Below are positions 9,091 to 16,175 of a DNA stretch of 64,000 nucleotides, piece after piece. Position numbers and translations under genes: made by a program. The notes below the pieces were generated by a model. That model saw only the letters and a program-made list of their open reading frames with translations, did not search any database and had not been told where the DNA came from. This DNA comes from an uncultured Aquimarina sp. (lineage in GTDB: Bacteria > Bacteroidota > Bacteroidia > Flavobacteriales > Flavobacteriaceae): NCBI GenBank assembly GCA_947496705.1, contig CANMDW010000002.1:434001-498000 (forward strand), given 5' to 3'. Every line of letters starts with the position of its first letter. Within the stretch, counting starts at the first letter, position 1.

Positions 9091-9990
9091 TTGTTAACCA
9101 TCGAAAAATACGGGGCCATAGATATTGGCTCTAATGCAGTAAGATTATTAATCAGCAGTATCCACGAAGAAGAGGGAAAAGCTACCCGATTCAAAAAAAC
9201 AAGCCTTATTCGTGTACCCATTCGGTTGGGAGCCGATGTTTTTAAAGAGAATCGGGTTTCGGAAGAAAATATCAAAAGGATGATCGACACGATGAAAGCA
9301 TATCATCTTTTGATGAAAACCCATAAAGTGGTTAGGTACAAAGCCTGTGCTACATCGGCGATGCGCGAAGCCGAGAATGGAGAAGAACTAGTACAGCTCA
9401 TAAAAGAAAAAACCGGAATACAAATTGATATCATCGATGGTAAGGCCGAAGCTGCTATTATCGCCATGACAGATCTTCATGAATTGATCAATACAGATGC
9501 CACTTATTTATATGTCGATGTAGGAGGAGGAAGTACAGAATTTACACTCTACCACAATGGAAATATAATTACCTCAAAGTCTTTTAAATTAGGTACCGTA
9601 AGACTTCTTAATAATTTGGTTTCTGATGAAACATGGAAAGAAACAGAACTGTGGATTAGAAAAAATACAAAGGATTATTCCAGGGTATCGTTAATAGGAT
9701 CTGGAGGGAATATTAATAATATTTTTAAGAATAGCGGAAAAAGTATAGGAAAGCCTTTATCCTTTTTATATTTAAGTTCCTACTATGAACTACTTAATTC
9801 TTTAACCTATGATGAAAGGATTTGGCAACTCAACCTCAACCAGGACAGGGCAGATGTAATTATTCCTGCAACACGTATTTACCTTTCTGCAATGAAATGG
9901 AGTAGTGCCCGTGAGATTCATGTGCCCAAGATCGGATTGTCTGATGGAATTATCAAATCCTTATACAATGAAAAACTAAATAATAGCTAA
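9091..9990 (+). CDS. ppx: Exopolyphosphatase, Ppx/GppA family
   Basis: ASKHA-fold phosphatase that degrades polyphosphate or pppGpp. Phosphate-binding motifs: AIDIGSNAVRLLI at residues 9-21 and YVDVGGGSTEF near 143. It is the short form (299 residues, without the C-terminal HD extension of E. coli Ppx). The start is a TTG, 5 bases after the ppk1 stop, with no upstream ATG in frame. Co-transcription with ppk1 puts synthesis and breakdown of polyphosphate under one promoter. Confidence 0.93.
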   Translation: MLTIEKYGAIDIGSNAVRLLISSIHEEEGKATRFKKTSLIRVPIRLGADVFKENRVSEENIKRMIDTMKAYHLLMKTHKVVRYKACATSAMREAENGEELVQLIKEKTGIQIDIIDGKAEAAIIAMTDLHELINTDATYLYVDVGGGSTEFTLYHNGNIITSKSFKLGTVRLLNNLVSDETWKETELWIRKNTKDYSRVSLIGSGGNINNIFKNSGKSIGKPLSFLYLSSYYELLNSLTYDERIWQLNLNQDRADVIIPATRIYLSAMKWSSAREIHVPKIGLSDGIIKSLYNEKLNNS

Positions 9991-10005
9991 GTTTCATATT
10001 ATCAG

Positions 10006-10013
10006 TACATTTG
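10006..10013 (+). promoter_or_regulatory. Promoter -7 element for beta-barrel gene
   Basis: TACATTTG is a full match to TAnnTTTG, 80 bases before the start codon at 10094. Confidence 0.5.
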
Positions 10014-10093
10014 CATTCTAGAATTACCCCAAATTTATTTTAAAAAATCAATATTTATTAGTAATCTTGTTGTTATAACCTAAATACTTAACT

Positions 10094-10654
10094 ATGAAAA
10101 GACCCTTACTATGCGCTACATTTTTTTTGTTATTCGGAATATTAATTACATATGCACAAGAAGTGAGTTATGGAATCCGAATAGGAGCCAACCTAAGTTC
10201 AATTAGTTCAGATGATATTTCTGAAGATCTTGAAGATAGCAGATTCGGAATTGTGGCTGGATTTATGGCAGAAATCCCTTTGAAAGAAAAAATCAGTATC
10301 CAACCCGAGTTTCAATATTCCTCACAAGGTAATGATGATGAATCATTACAGGTAGACTATCTTCAATTACCGATATTTATTAAGTATAACTTCTCAGAAA
10401 TGTTCAATATTCATATTGGCCCTCAAATAGGACTTAAGATCTGGGATTGGAAAGACAATGCTGGTGTTGATACAAATTTTAATACATTCGACATTGCTGC
10501 TGTAGCAGGGATTGGAGTAAATATTACAGAGAATTTCTTTGCAGATCTGCGTTATGGTTTTGGTATATCCAATATCATAGATGATGAAAACCTGCCCAAT
10601 AGTGCAGAAGGAAATAGCCGAAACATTCAGCTTTCTGTGGGGTATCGTTTATAG
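10094..10654 (+). CDS. Outer-membrane beta-barrel protein (porin-family, PF13568-like)
   Basis: A 186-residue small barrel. The signal peptide ends near LITYAQ, then alternating hydrophobic strands begin with SYGIRIGANLSSIS. Strands recur as IQPEFQYSSQ, FNIHIGPQIGLKI, FADLRYGFGISNI, and the C-terminus ends NIQLSVGYRL with the aromatic/hydrophobic pattern used for outer-membrane insertion. Function beyond membrane location cannot be read. It has its own promoter and is followed by an imperfect hairpin at 10676-10738. Confidence 0.8.
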   Translation: MKRPLLCATFFLLFGILITYAQEVSYGIRIGANLSSISSDDISEDLEDSRFGIVAGFMAEIPLKEKISIQPEFQYSSQGNDDESLQVDYLQLPIFIKYNFSEMFNIHIGPQIGLKIWDWKDNAGVDTNFNTFDIAAVAGIGVNITENFFADLRYGFGISNIIDDENLPNSAEGNSRNIQLSVGYRL

Positions 10655-10675
10655 AACTCATTTGAACTTATTAAA

Positions 10676-10738
10676 GAAAAAGCGTAGCCAGGTTTATGTT
10701 GGATCTATTTTGGCATGCGAAACCTGATAGTTTTTCTT
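10676..10738 (+). terminator. Imperfect stem-loop with T-run
   Basis: GAAAAAGCGTAGCCAGGTTT pairs imperfectly with AAACCTGATAGTTTTTCTTC, with core CAGGTTT/AAACCTG. It lies shortly after the barrel gene stop and before the convergent miaE. Confidence 0.4.
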
Positions 10739-10796
10739 CCCGATGGTTTTGGAGGTCTGTGCAACGCGTTATTTTCCCTATTCTACTACTACAGTA

Positions 10797-11378
10797 TTAC
10801 CCATGCATTGTTTCTTTTTTACCAAGGTCTTTCATAATTTCTGCTTCATAGGTGAGCAGGTCCTGCCATTTTTTGTCTACCTCTTCACGATCACCATACT
10901 TTCTTGCAAAATTAAGAAACATCGTATAATGATTAGCCTCACTTACCATCAAACTACGATAGAAATCGGCCAGTTCTTTGTCTTCCAGTTCTTCAGAAAG
11001 TAATTTAAAACGCTCACAGCTCCTCGCTTCAATCAACGCAGCATATAACAAACGATGTACCAGATGAGTCTGCCTACTTCCTCCTTTGGCAAAGAATTTA
11101 AGCAGTTTATTCACATATTCATCTTTGCGATCACGACCCAAAACCCAACCTCTGTCAATGATTTTGTCGTGCACCATCTTAAAATGACTGATCTCTTCCT
11201 TCACCAATTTGGTCATCTCTTGTACCAATTCGGTATATTCAGGAAAGCTAATTATTAAAGAAATGGCAGTAGACGCAGCCTTTTGTTCACAATACGCATG
11301 ATCTGTAAGAATTTCTTCAATATTCTTTTCTACGATATTTACCCATCTGGGATCTGTAGTAAGTTTTAAGCCAAGCAT
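10797..11378 (-). CDS. miaE: tRNA 2-methylthio-N6-isopentenyl-A37 hydroxylase
   Basis: Non-haem di-iron monooxygenase that hydroxylates the isopentenyl side chain of ms2i6A37 in tRNA. 193 residues, all helical. Di-iron ligands fit the ferritin-like pattern: TDHAYCEQKAA (E), KEEISHFKMVH (ExxH), ARSCERF, and SEANHYTMF (ExxH). The start MLGLKLTTDP is the family's usual N-terminus. Single gene between the barrel protein and dnaX, same strand as dnaX. Confidence 0.93.
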   Translation of the reverse strand: MLGLKLTTDPRWVNIVEKNIEEILTDHAYCEQKAASTAISLIISFPEYTELVQEMTKLVKEEISHFKMVHDKIIDRGWVLGRDRKDEYVNKLLKFFAKGGSRQTHLVHRLLYAALIEARSCERFKLLSEELEDKELADFYRSLMVSEANHYTMFLNFARKYGDREEVDKKWQDLLTYEAEIMKDLGKKETMHG

Positions 11379-11461
11379 TAATGTATGTATTTAATTTATT
11401 GTTATTAACTATTGTTTGTTTTGATTAATAGAATTCCCCAAGGCCTGGGTAGTTCATTAAC

Positions 11462-13282
11462 CTAAATATCCAGATCAAAATCAGATCGCAGCTTATCAAT
11501 AAGTGGGTTTTTCTCTCGCAGTTTCTCGTATTTGTCCTGTGGAGTAAAAGCATATTTTTTTGATGCTTCTTCATTGACTGTTATTTCAAGCTGTATACTG
11601 TAATTATTTAATTTCTTGTATAGAAATTGAAACAATCCGGGCAACGCATTTTCAAGATCAATCTTCATGGATTGATTAGGTAACTCCAAGTGGATTTTAT
11701 CATCCTTGAGTATCGGGATATTCATCGCAAACATAGATCCAATGATTCGTTCTCCCTTTTTATCCTGCATTTTTCCATATTCAATCCAGGCAGCCTGCAT
11801 TTCAGATTCTGTAAATGCCGACATAGGAAGATTTTTAGGATCTACGATATTATCAACCCTTCTTTCCTGGTGTTCTTTTTTCCTTTTGATACTGCTAAGC
11901 GACAATCCGGAAGTTTTACGTTCTGTATGTATTAGGATTGGTTTTTTTTCAGTAATTGCAGGAGCTACAGCGGTGATCACATTTTCAGGAATATTCTCCT
12001 CTCGGGAAAGCTGTTTTTCCGGAGTTTCAACTTCAGCCAATACTGTTTCAGAGACCTCATATGTATCTTCAATTGTCTCTGTTATAATGTGAGGGTCTTC
12101 ACTTTCAATTTTTTCTTCAGCTTTTTCTTTTACTTCAGTAGAAATCTTAACAGCTTTAATCCCTTTTTCTTTAAAATAAGAAGGCGGAATTATATAGGGC
12201 TGGTCATTTTTTTTTTCTCCGTCTATATGAAGTAGGACAGAGGCAAGCTGCATGAGGCATAATTCAACCAATAATCGTTGGTTTCGGCTGGTTTTATATT
12301 TCAGGTCGCAGTCATTGGCTAGTTCGATGCCTTTCACCAGAAAATCATGTGAAGTTTTTTGAGATTGTTCCAAGTATTTTGCCTTTGTTTGTTCTCCAAC
12401 TTCCAATAGATCAATGGTCGCCTGATTTTTACACACCAATACATCTCTGAAATGCGATGCCAACCCGGCAATAAAATGATGCCCGTCGAATCCCTGGGCC
12501 AGAATTTCATTAAATTCTAATAATAACTGCGGAATATTATTCTGAAGGATCAGGTCTGTTGTCTTAAAATACGTTTCATAATCTAAAACATTCAGATTTT
12601 CGGTAACTGCCTGTCGGGTTAGGTTTTTTCCACTAAAACTGACTACCCTGTCAAAAATTGATAGTGCATCACGCATGGCACCATCAGCTTTTTGGGCAAT
12701 AATTTGTAAGGCATCTTCATCGGCAGTAATACCTTCCTGCTTTGCCACTTCCATTAAGTGATGTTTTGCATCGGTAACGGTAATCCTTTTAAAATCAAAT
12801 ATTTGACATCGGGATAAGATGGTGGGTATTATTTTATGTTTTTCGGTTGTGGCAAGGATAAAAATAGCATGCTTTGGTGGCTCTTCCAATGTCTTTAAGA
12901 AAGCATTAAAAGCCGCTTGTGATAGCATGTGCACCTCATCTATGATATATACTTTATATTTTCCCACCTGTGGTGGAATGCGTACCTGATCAATAAGGCT
13001 TCGTATATCATCTACAGAATTATTGGATGCTGCATCCAGTTCAAAAATATTAAAAGCAAAATCTTCATCAGGGTGCTCATTACCGTCCTGGTTTATGGTT
13101 TTTGCCAGAATTCTTGCACAGGATGTTTTTCCTACGCCGCGGGGACCGGTAAACAATAATGCCTGAGCCAGGTGATCATTTTCTATAGCATTCAACAAAG
13201 TATTGGTAATAGCCTGTTGCCCCACAACATCTTTAAACGTTTGTGGTCTGTATTTACGTGCAGATACTATAAAATGTTCCAT
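11462..13282 (-). CDS. dnaX: DNA polymerase III subunits gamma/tau
   Basis: Clamp-loader ATPase. The AAA+ domain has Walker A GPRGVGKTSCAR (about residues 45-56), Walker B IIDEVHML (about 115-122), the TTEKHKI and LSRCQIF motifs, and a 606-residue total. The cysteine zinc module normally found between Walker A and the DAAS motif is absent: the stretch INQDGNEHPDEDFAFNIF has no cysteine. The C-terminal tau-like part (about 360-606) has a charged Glu/Lys/Thr linker then a folded end. A TAACTTTG -7 element ends five bases before the ATG, so the mRNA is probably nearly leaderless. Confidence 0.96.
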   Translation of the reverse strand: MEHFIVSARKYRPQTFKDVVGQQAITNTLLNAIENDHLAQALLFTGPRGVGKTSCARILAKTINQDGNEHPDEDFAFNIFELDAASNNSVDDIRSLIDQVRIPPQVGKYKVYIIDEVHMLSQAAFNAFLKTLEEPPKHAIFILATTEKHKIIPTILSRCQIFDFKRITVTDAKHHLMEVAKQEGITADEDALQIIAQKADGAMRDALSIFDRVVSFSGKNLTRQAVTENLNVLDYETYFKTTDLILQNNIPQLLLEFNEILAQGFDGHHFIAGLASHFRDVLVCKNQATIDLLEVGEQTKAKYLEQSQKTSHDFLVKGIELANDCDLKYKTSRNQRLLVELCLMQLASVLLHIDGEKKNDQPYIIPPSYFKEKGIKAVKISTEVKEKAEEKIESEDPHIITETIEDTYEVSETVLAEVETPEKQLSREENIPENVITAVAPAITEKKPILIHTERKTSGLSLSSIKRKKEHQERRVDNIVDPKNLPMSAFTESEMQAAWIEYGKMQDKKGERIIGSMFAMNIPILKDDKIHLELPNQSMKIDLENALPGLFQFLYKKLNNYSIQLEITVNEEASKKYAFTPQDKYEKLREKNPLIDKLRSDFDLDI

Positions 13283-13287
13283 TGATA

Positions 13288-13295
13288 CAAAGTTA
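13288..13295 (-). promoter_or_regulatory. Promoter -7 element for dnaX
   Basis: Minus-strand TAACTTTG matches TAnnTTTG and is separated from the dnaX ATG by only TATCA, implying transcription starts at or next to the start codon. Confidence 0.5.
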
Positions 13296-13377
13296 AAAAT
13301 TGCACTTAAATAATAAATGGTAACCTCTGGTTTTTATTTTTAGTTATTAACAGCCGAAAAATAATTCAGAATTATAG

Positions 13378-13385
13378 TACTTTTG
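13378..13385 (+). promoter_or_regulatory. Promoter -7 element for rnpB
   Basis: TACTTTTG matches TAnnTTTG and lies 5 bases before the first paired base of RNase P RNA helix P1, the correct spacing for transcription start. Confidence 0.65.
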
Positions 13386-13389
13386 CATA

Positions 13390-13692
13390 AAGCAGATCAC
13401 TTTATCGCGGCCTTTGGGCCGAGGAAAGTCCGGACACCGTAGCGCAGTATAGCGGGTAACGCCCGTCTGTCGTAAGATAAGGACTAGTGCAACAGAAAGT
13501 ATGTACAGGTAATGCTGTAGTGAAATCAGGTAAACTCTATACGGTGCAACGCCACGTAAACCAGCTTTTGAGGGTTGCGCGCCCAATGTTGGAGGGTAGG
13601 CGGTTTGATCCCGATAGTAATATCGGGACTAGATAAATGATAAGGATATTCGTCTCGGCGAGGAAACAGAATCCGGCTTATGATCTGCTTTT
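13390..13692 (+). ncRNA. rnpB: RNase P RNA (class A)
   Basis: Catalytic RNA of RNase P, which removes 5' leaders from tRNA precursors. Conserved landmarks are present in order: GAGGAAAGTCCGGAC near the 5' end, GTGCAACGCCACGTAAACC-type core (13544-13563), AGATAAATGATAAGG (13631-13645) and ACAGAATCCGGCTTAT (13667-13682). Helix P1 forms from AGCAGATCA (13391-13399) and TGATCTGCT (13681-13689); the run of T after it serves as terminator. The stem TCCCGATA/TATCGGGA with a GTAA tetraloop (13609-13628) is a normal peripheral helix. Confidence 0.96.
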
Positions 13693-13726
13693 TTTATTTT
13701 AGGGATATAATTTAATCTAAATAATT

Positions 13727-13930
13727 CCCCGACGGCTCTGCCTCGGGCCTGCCTGTTGCAGACAGGGTTTCCGATTAACCTCTCCTTGGGAGAGGTCGGA
13801 ACTGCCTTTTTTGGCAGTTCCGGGTGAGGCTAAATACAAAATTTCGGTTTTTGGCTCCGAGGCCAAAATGAAACCGGCGAAATACCCCTATGGCTTGCCT
13901 CGGGGATATCTGCCTGTCGGCTAGGCAGGG
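13727..13930. repeat. Cluster of stem-loops and two direct repeats
   Basis: About 200 bases with at least five hairpins in series: CCCGA/TCGGG (13728-13747), a CCTGCCTG/CAGACAGG palindrome (13749-13766), CCTCTCC/GGAGAGG (13779-13795), a 10-bp stem CGGAACTGCC/GGCAGTTCCG with a T6 loop (13797-13822), and TTTTGGC/GCCAAAA nested in an outer stem (13841-13885). The first ~40 bases (CCCC...GCCTCGGG...CAGGG) recur as a diverged direct repeat at 13885-13930. GC content is clearly above its surroundings. No coding potential. It may be a mobile palindromic element or a structured RNA. Confidence 0.6.
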
Positions 13931-14011
13931 TCGATTTCAAGAAATTTTTTATTGCATCTTTTTTGATAAAATTTTTCATCATGAAAGTTAATCTCACCTT
14001 AATTTTAGAAC

Positions 14012-14040
14012 ATGTTTAAAAACCTTTCTTCCTGAAAAAG
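14012..14040. repeat. Partial copy of 62-bp palindromic repeat
   Basis: ATGTTTAAAAACCTTTCTTC and the following CTGAAAA match the left half of the repeat at 50452-50513. The right half is absent. Confidence 0.45.
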
Positions 14041-14200
14041 AATATCTAGGGAACCTGTCTTAGGAAGCAGATTGTTTTTAGTAGAGAAAGTAAATTTAAA
14101 AAAGATGATCTTAACAAAAATCGAATACGTTTTTTAAAACTAATTTAACAATTCCTAACACCTTTTTTCTTGTACCTTGTACCAAAAGAAAATTGAATAG

Positions 14201-15328
14201 ATGAAAATAGCTATTGTATGTTATCCTACCTTTGGAGGTAGTGGAGTAGTGGCTACAGAATTAGGGATTGCCCTTGCCAAATTAGATCATGAAGTGCACT
14301 TTATTACATATAAACAACCCGTACGCCTGGATCTTTTAAATCCCAACATTCATTTTCACGAAGTGAATGTTCCAACATATCCACTTTTTCACTACCAGCC
14401 TTATGAATTGGCATTGTCTAGTAAACTGGTCGATACAATAAAAAAATATGAGATTGATGTGCTTCATGTGCACTATGCAATACCGCATGCATATGCAGGC
14501 TATATGGCCAAAAAAATGTTGGAAGAAGAAGGAATTTTCATTCCTATGGTTACTACTTTGCATGGTACCGATATTACTTTGGTAGGTAACCATCCTTTTT
14601 ATAAGCCCGCAGTAACATTTAGTATTAATAATAGTGACATCGTTACCTCGGTTTCTCAAAGTTTAAAAGATGACACCCTGCGTTTGTTTGATATTAAAAA
14701 GAATATAGAAGTGGTGCCTAATTTTATAGATGTAAGCCACCAAAAAACCAGTTTTACCGACTGTCAAAGAGAGGTAATGGCTGCACCCGAAGAACGTATC
14801 GTAACACATATTAGTAATTTCAGGGCAGTAAAGCGTATTTCTGATGTTGTAGATATCTTTTATAATATTCAAAAAGAGATGCCTGCCAAATTATTAATGG
14901 TAGGAGAAGGCCCCGAACGAAAACCGGCAGAACAGAAATGCAAGCAGCTAGGCATAAAAGATAAAGTCATCTTTTTTGGAAACAGCAACGAAATCGATAA
15001 GATATTATGCTTTTCCGATTTATTTTTACTTCCATCAGAGAGAGAAAGTTTTGGCCTGGCGGCATTAGAAGCTATGGTGAACAAGGTTGCCGTAATATCC
15101 AGTAACTCTGGAGGAATCCCCGAGGTTAACAATCATGGAGTATCGGGATATTTAAGCGATGTAGGAAATATAAAAGAAATGTCTGAAAATGCGATTAAAA
15201 TCCTCGAAGACGATAGCGTCCTGGAAATGTTTAAGGAAAATGCCTATAAAGAAGCAGAAAAATTTGATGTAAATCAAATCGTTCCTAAATATATTGCTTT
15301 ATACGAAAGTGCGTTGGCAATATCTTAG
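14201..15328 (+). CDS. bshA: N-acetyl-alpha-D-glucosaminyl L-malate synthase BshA
   Basis: GT4-family glycosyltransferase that joins UDP-GlcNAc and L-malate, the first step of bacillithiol synthesis, in the cytoplasm. The start MKIAIVCYPTFGGSGVVATELG is characteristic of BshA, as are HVHYAIPHAYAG, TTLHGTDITLVG, SNFRAVKR near residue 208, VGEGPERKPAE near 240, and the donor-site LLPSERESFGLAALEAM near 278-294. 375 residues, full length. It implies that bacillithiol is the main low-molecular-weight thiol here. The gene is alone; neighbours do not belong to the pathway. Confidence 0.95.
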   Translation: MKIAIVCYPTFGGSGVVATELGIALAKLDHEVHFITYKQPVRLDLLNPNIHFHEVNVPTYPLFHYQPYELALSSKLVDTIKKYEIDVLHVHYAIPHAYAGYMAKKMLEEEGIFIPMVTTLHGTDITLVGNHPFYKPAVTFSINNSDIVTSVSQSLKDDTLRLFDIKKNIEVVPNFIDVSHQKTSFTDCQREVMAAPEERIVTHISNFRAVKRISDVVDIFYNIQKEMPAKLLMVGEGPERKPAEQKCKQLGIKDKVIFFGNSNEIDKILCFSDLFLLPSERESFGLAALEAMVNKVAVISSNSGGIPEVNNHGVSGYLSDVGNIKEMSENAIKILEDDSVLEMFKENAYKEAEKFDVNQIVPKYIALYESALAIS

Positions 15329-15357
15329 GAACGATTGAATATTTTAATGTAGTTTAT

Positions 15358-15846
15358 TTAGAATTGATAACGGATACCAAATCCGATATCGAAGTCTAAA
15401 TCATCATCATCATTGCCAAATACTATTTCGGGTCTTATATCCAGTGATATGACTATAGGAAAATCAAAATTATATTCAATTCCTATATCACCAGCTATAA
15501 AGGCAAACGTTTCACCATCATCGCCGGTAATATTCTCATTGTCATAGTCAACAAAAATAAGCCCCCCTCCAGGACCAACATACCAGTTAAACCCCTTATC
15601 CAGGTTAAATACCCATTGATATAAACCTGTGGCTTTTATTGCAGTAAAGAAATCCTCATCTCTCCAGCCCAAATCAAACTCTAATCGATTTTTACTGTTT
15701 AAACCAAGTTGATAAGAAACTTCGACACCGAAACCATCGTTATCCCCCAAACGAACCCCAAGGGCATGTTTAGAAAATTCCTGTGATTGAATAGTGCTAA
15801 TTGTACCAAATAAGAACGCTGCAATAATTAAAATACGTTTCGTCAT
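15358..15846 (-). CDS. Small outer-membrane beta-barrel protein
   Basis: 162 residues. The signal peptide ends near FGTISTIQSQ. Strand-like segments follow: ALGVRLGDNDGFGVEVSYQL, NRLEFDLGWR, FNWYVGPGGGLIFVDY, IGIEYNFDFPIVISLDIRPEI, ending IGFGIRYQF with a terminal phenylalanine as in barrel proteins. No enzymatic motif. It is similar in type to the proteins at 10094 and 63273 but not close in sequence. Convergent with bshA; TATATTTG promoter element at 15875-15882. Confidence 0.75.
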   Translation of the reverse strand: MTKRILIIAAFLFGTISTIQSQEFSKHALGVRLGDNDGFGVEVSYQLGLNSKNRLEFDLGWRDEDFFTAIKATGLYQWVFNLDKGFNWYVGPGGGLIFVDYDNENITGDDGETFAFIAGDIGIEYNFDFPIVISLDIRPEIVFGNDDDDLDFDIGFGIRYQF

Positions 15847-15874
15847 AGTAAAATAGGTTTTATTATTTATCGTT

Positions 15875-15882
15875 CAAATATA
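15875..15882 (-). promoter_or_regulatory. Promoter -7 element for beta-barrel gene
   Basis: Minus-strand TATATTTG matches TAnnTTTG, 28 bases before the start codon at 15846. Confidence 0.5.
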
Positions 15883-16092
15883 ACGTTACATATTTGTTTT
15901 TAATGTAAGCAGGCTGTTTTTTTATGAAGATTTTTGTAAGCTAATTCCTGGGTTTTTAAAAAATATGTTTCCCGGAAGTGTATAAAACACTAGAAATGAG
16001 TGTTCTTATCTCTTGTGTAGCAACTGGCTAATTTATAATGATAAAAAGTAGTTTTTTGGCAATTGAAAAAGTTTAAATCACTTCCATTCTCC

Positions 16093-16100
16093 TACTTTTG
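16093..16100 (+). promoter_or_regulatory. Promoter -7 element for FAD/Fe-S dehydrogenase
   Basis: TACTTTTG matches TAnnTTTG, about 75 bases before the start codon. Confidence 0.45.
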
Positions 16101-16175
16101 CTAAAATCCCTATATTAGATGGTTTTATCTGTTTTGACACTAAATTATATGGTTCTTTAACAAAGGAAAATATGT

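Larger units (their letters stand above)
15847..16175. other. Divergent intergenic region with overlapping palindromes
   Basis: About 330 bases between a minus and a plus gene. It holds a minus-strand promoter at 15875 and a plus promoter at 16093. Between them are two overlapping inverted repeats, AGTGTATAAAACACT (15977-15991) and AACACT/AGTGTT (15986-16004), which could be operators. No small gene supported. Confidence 0.4.

Noticed and set aside
11690..12092. Open frames on the plus strand inside dnaX
   Set aside because: Antisense to the charged linker and tau-like part of dnaX; no start signal or domain.
13609..13628. CCCGATA palindrome in rnpB considered an inserted repeat, because CCCGATAGCTATCGGG occurs in the MITE at 38148
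   Set aside because: It forms a normal RNase P RNA helix capped by a GNRA-type GTAA loop in the expected place.
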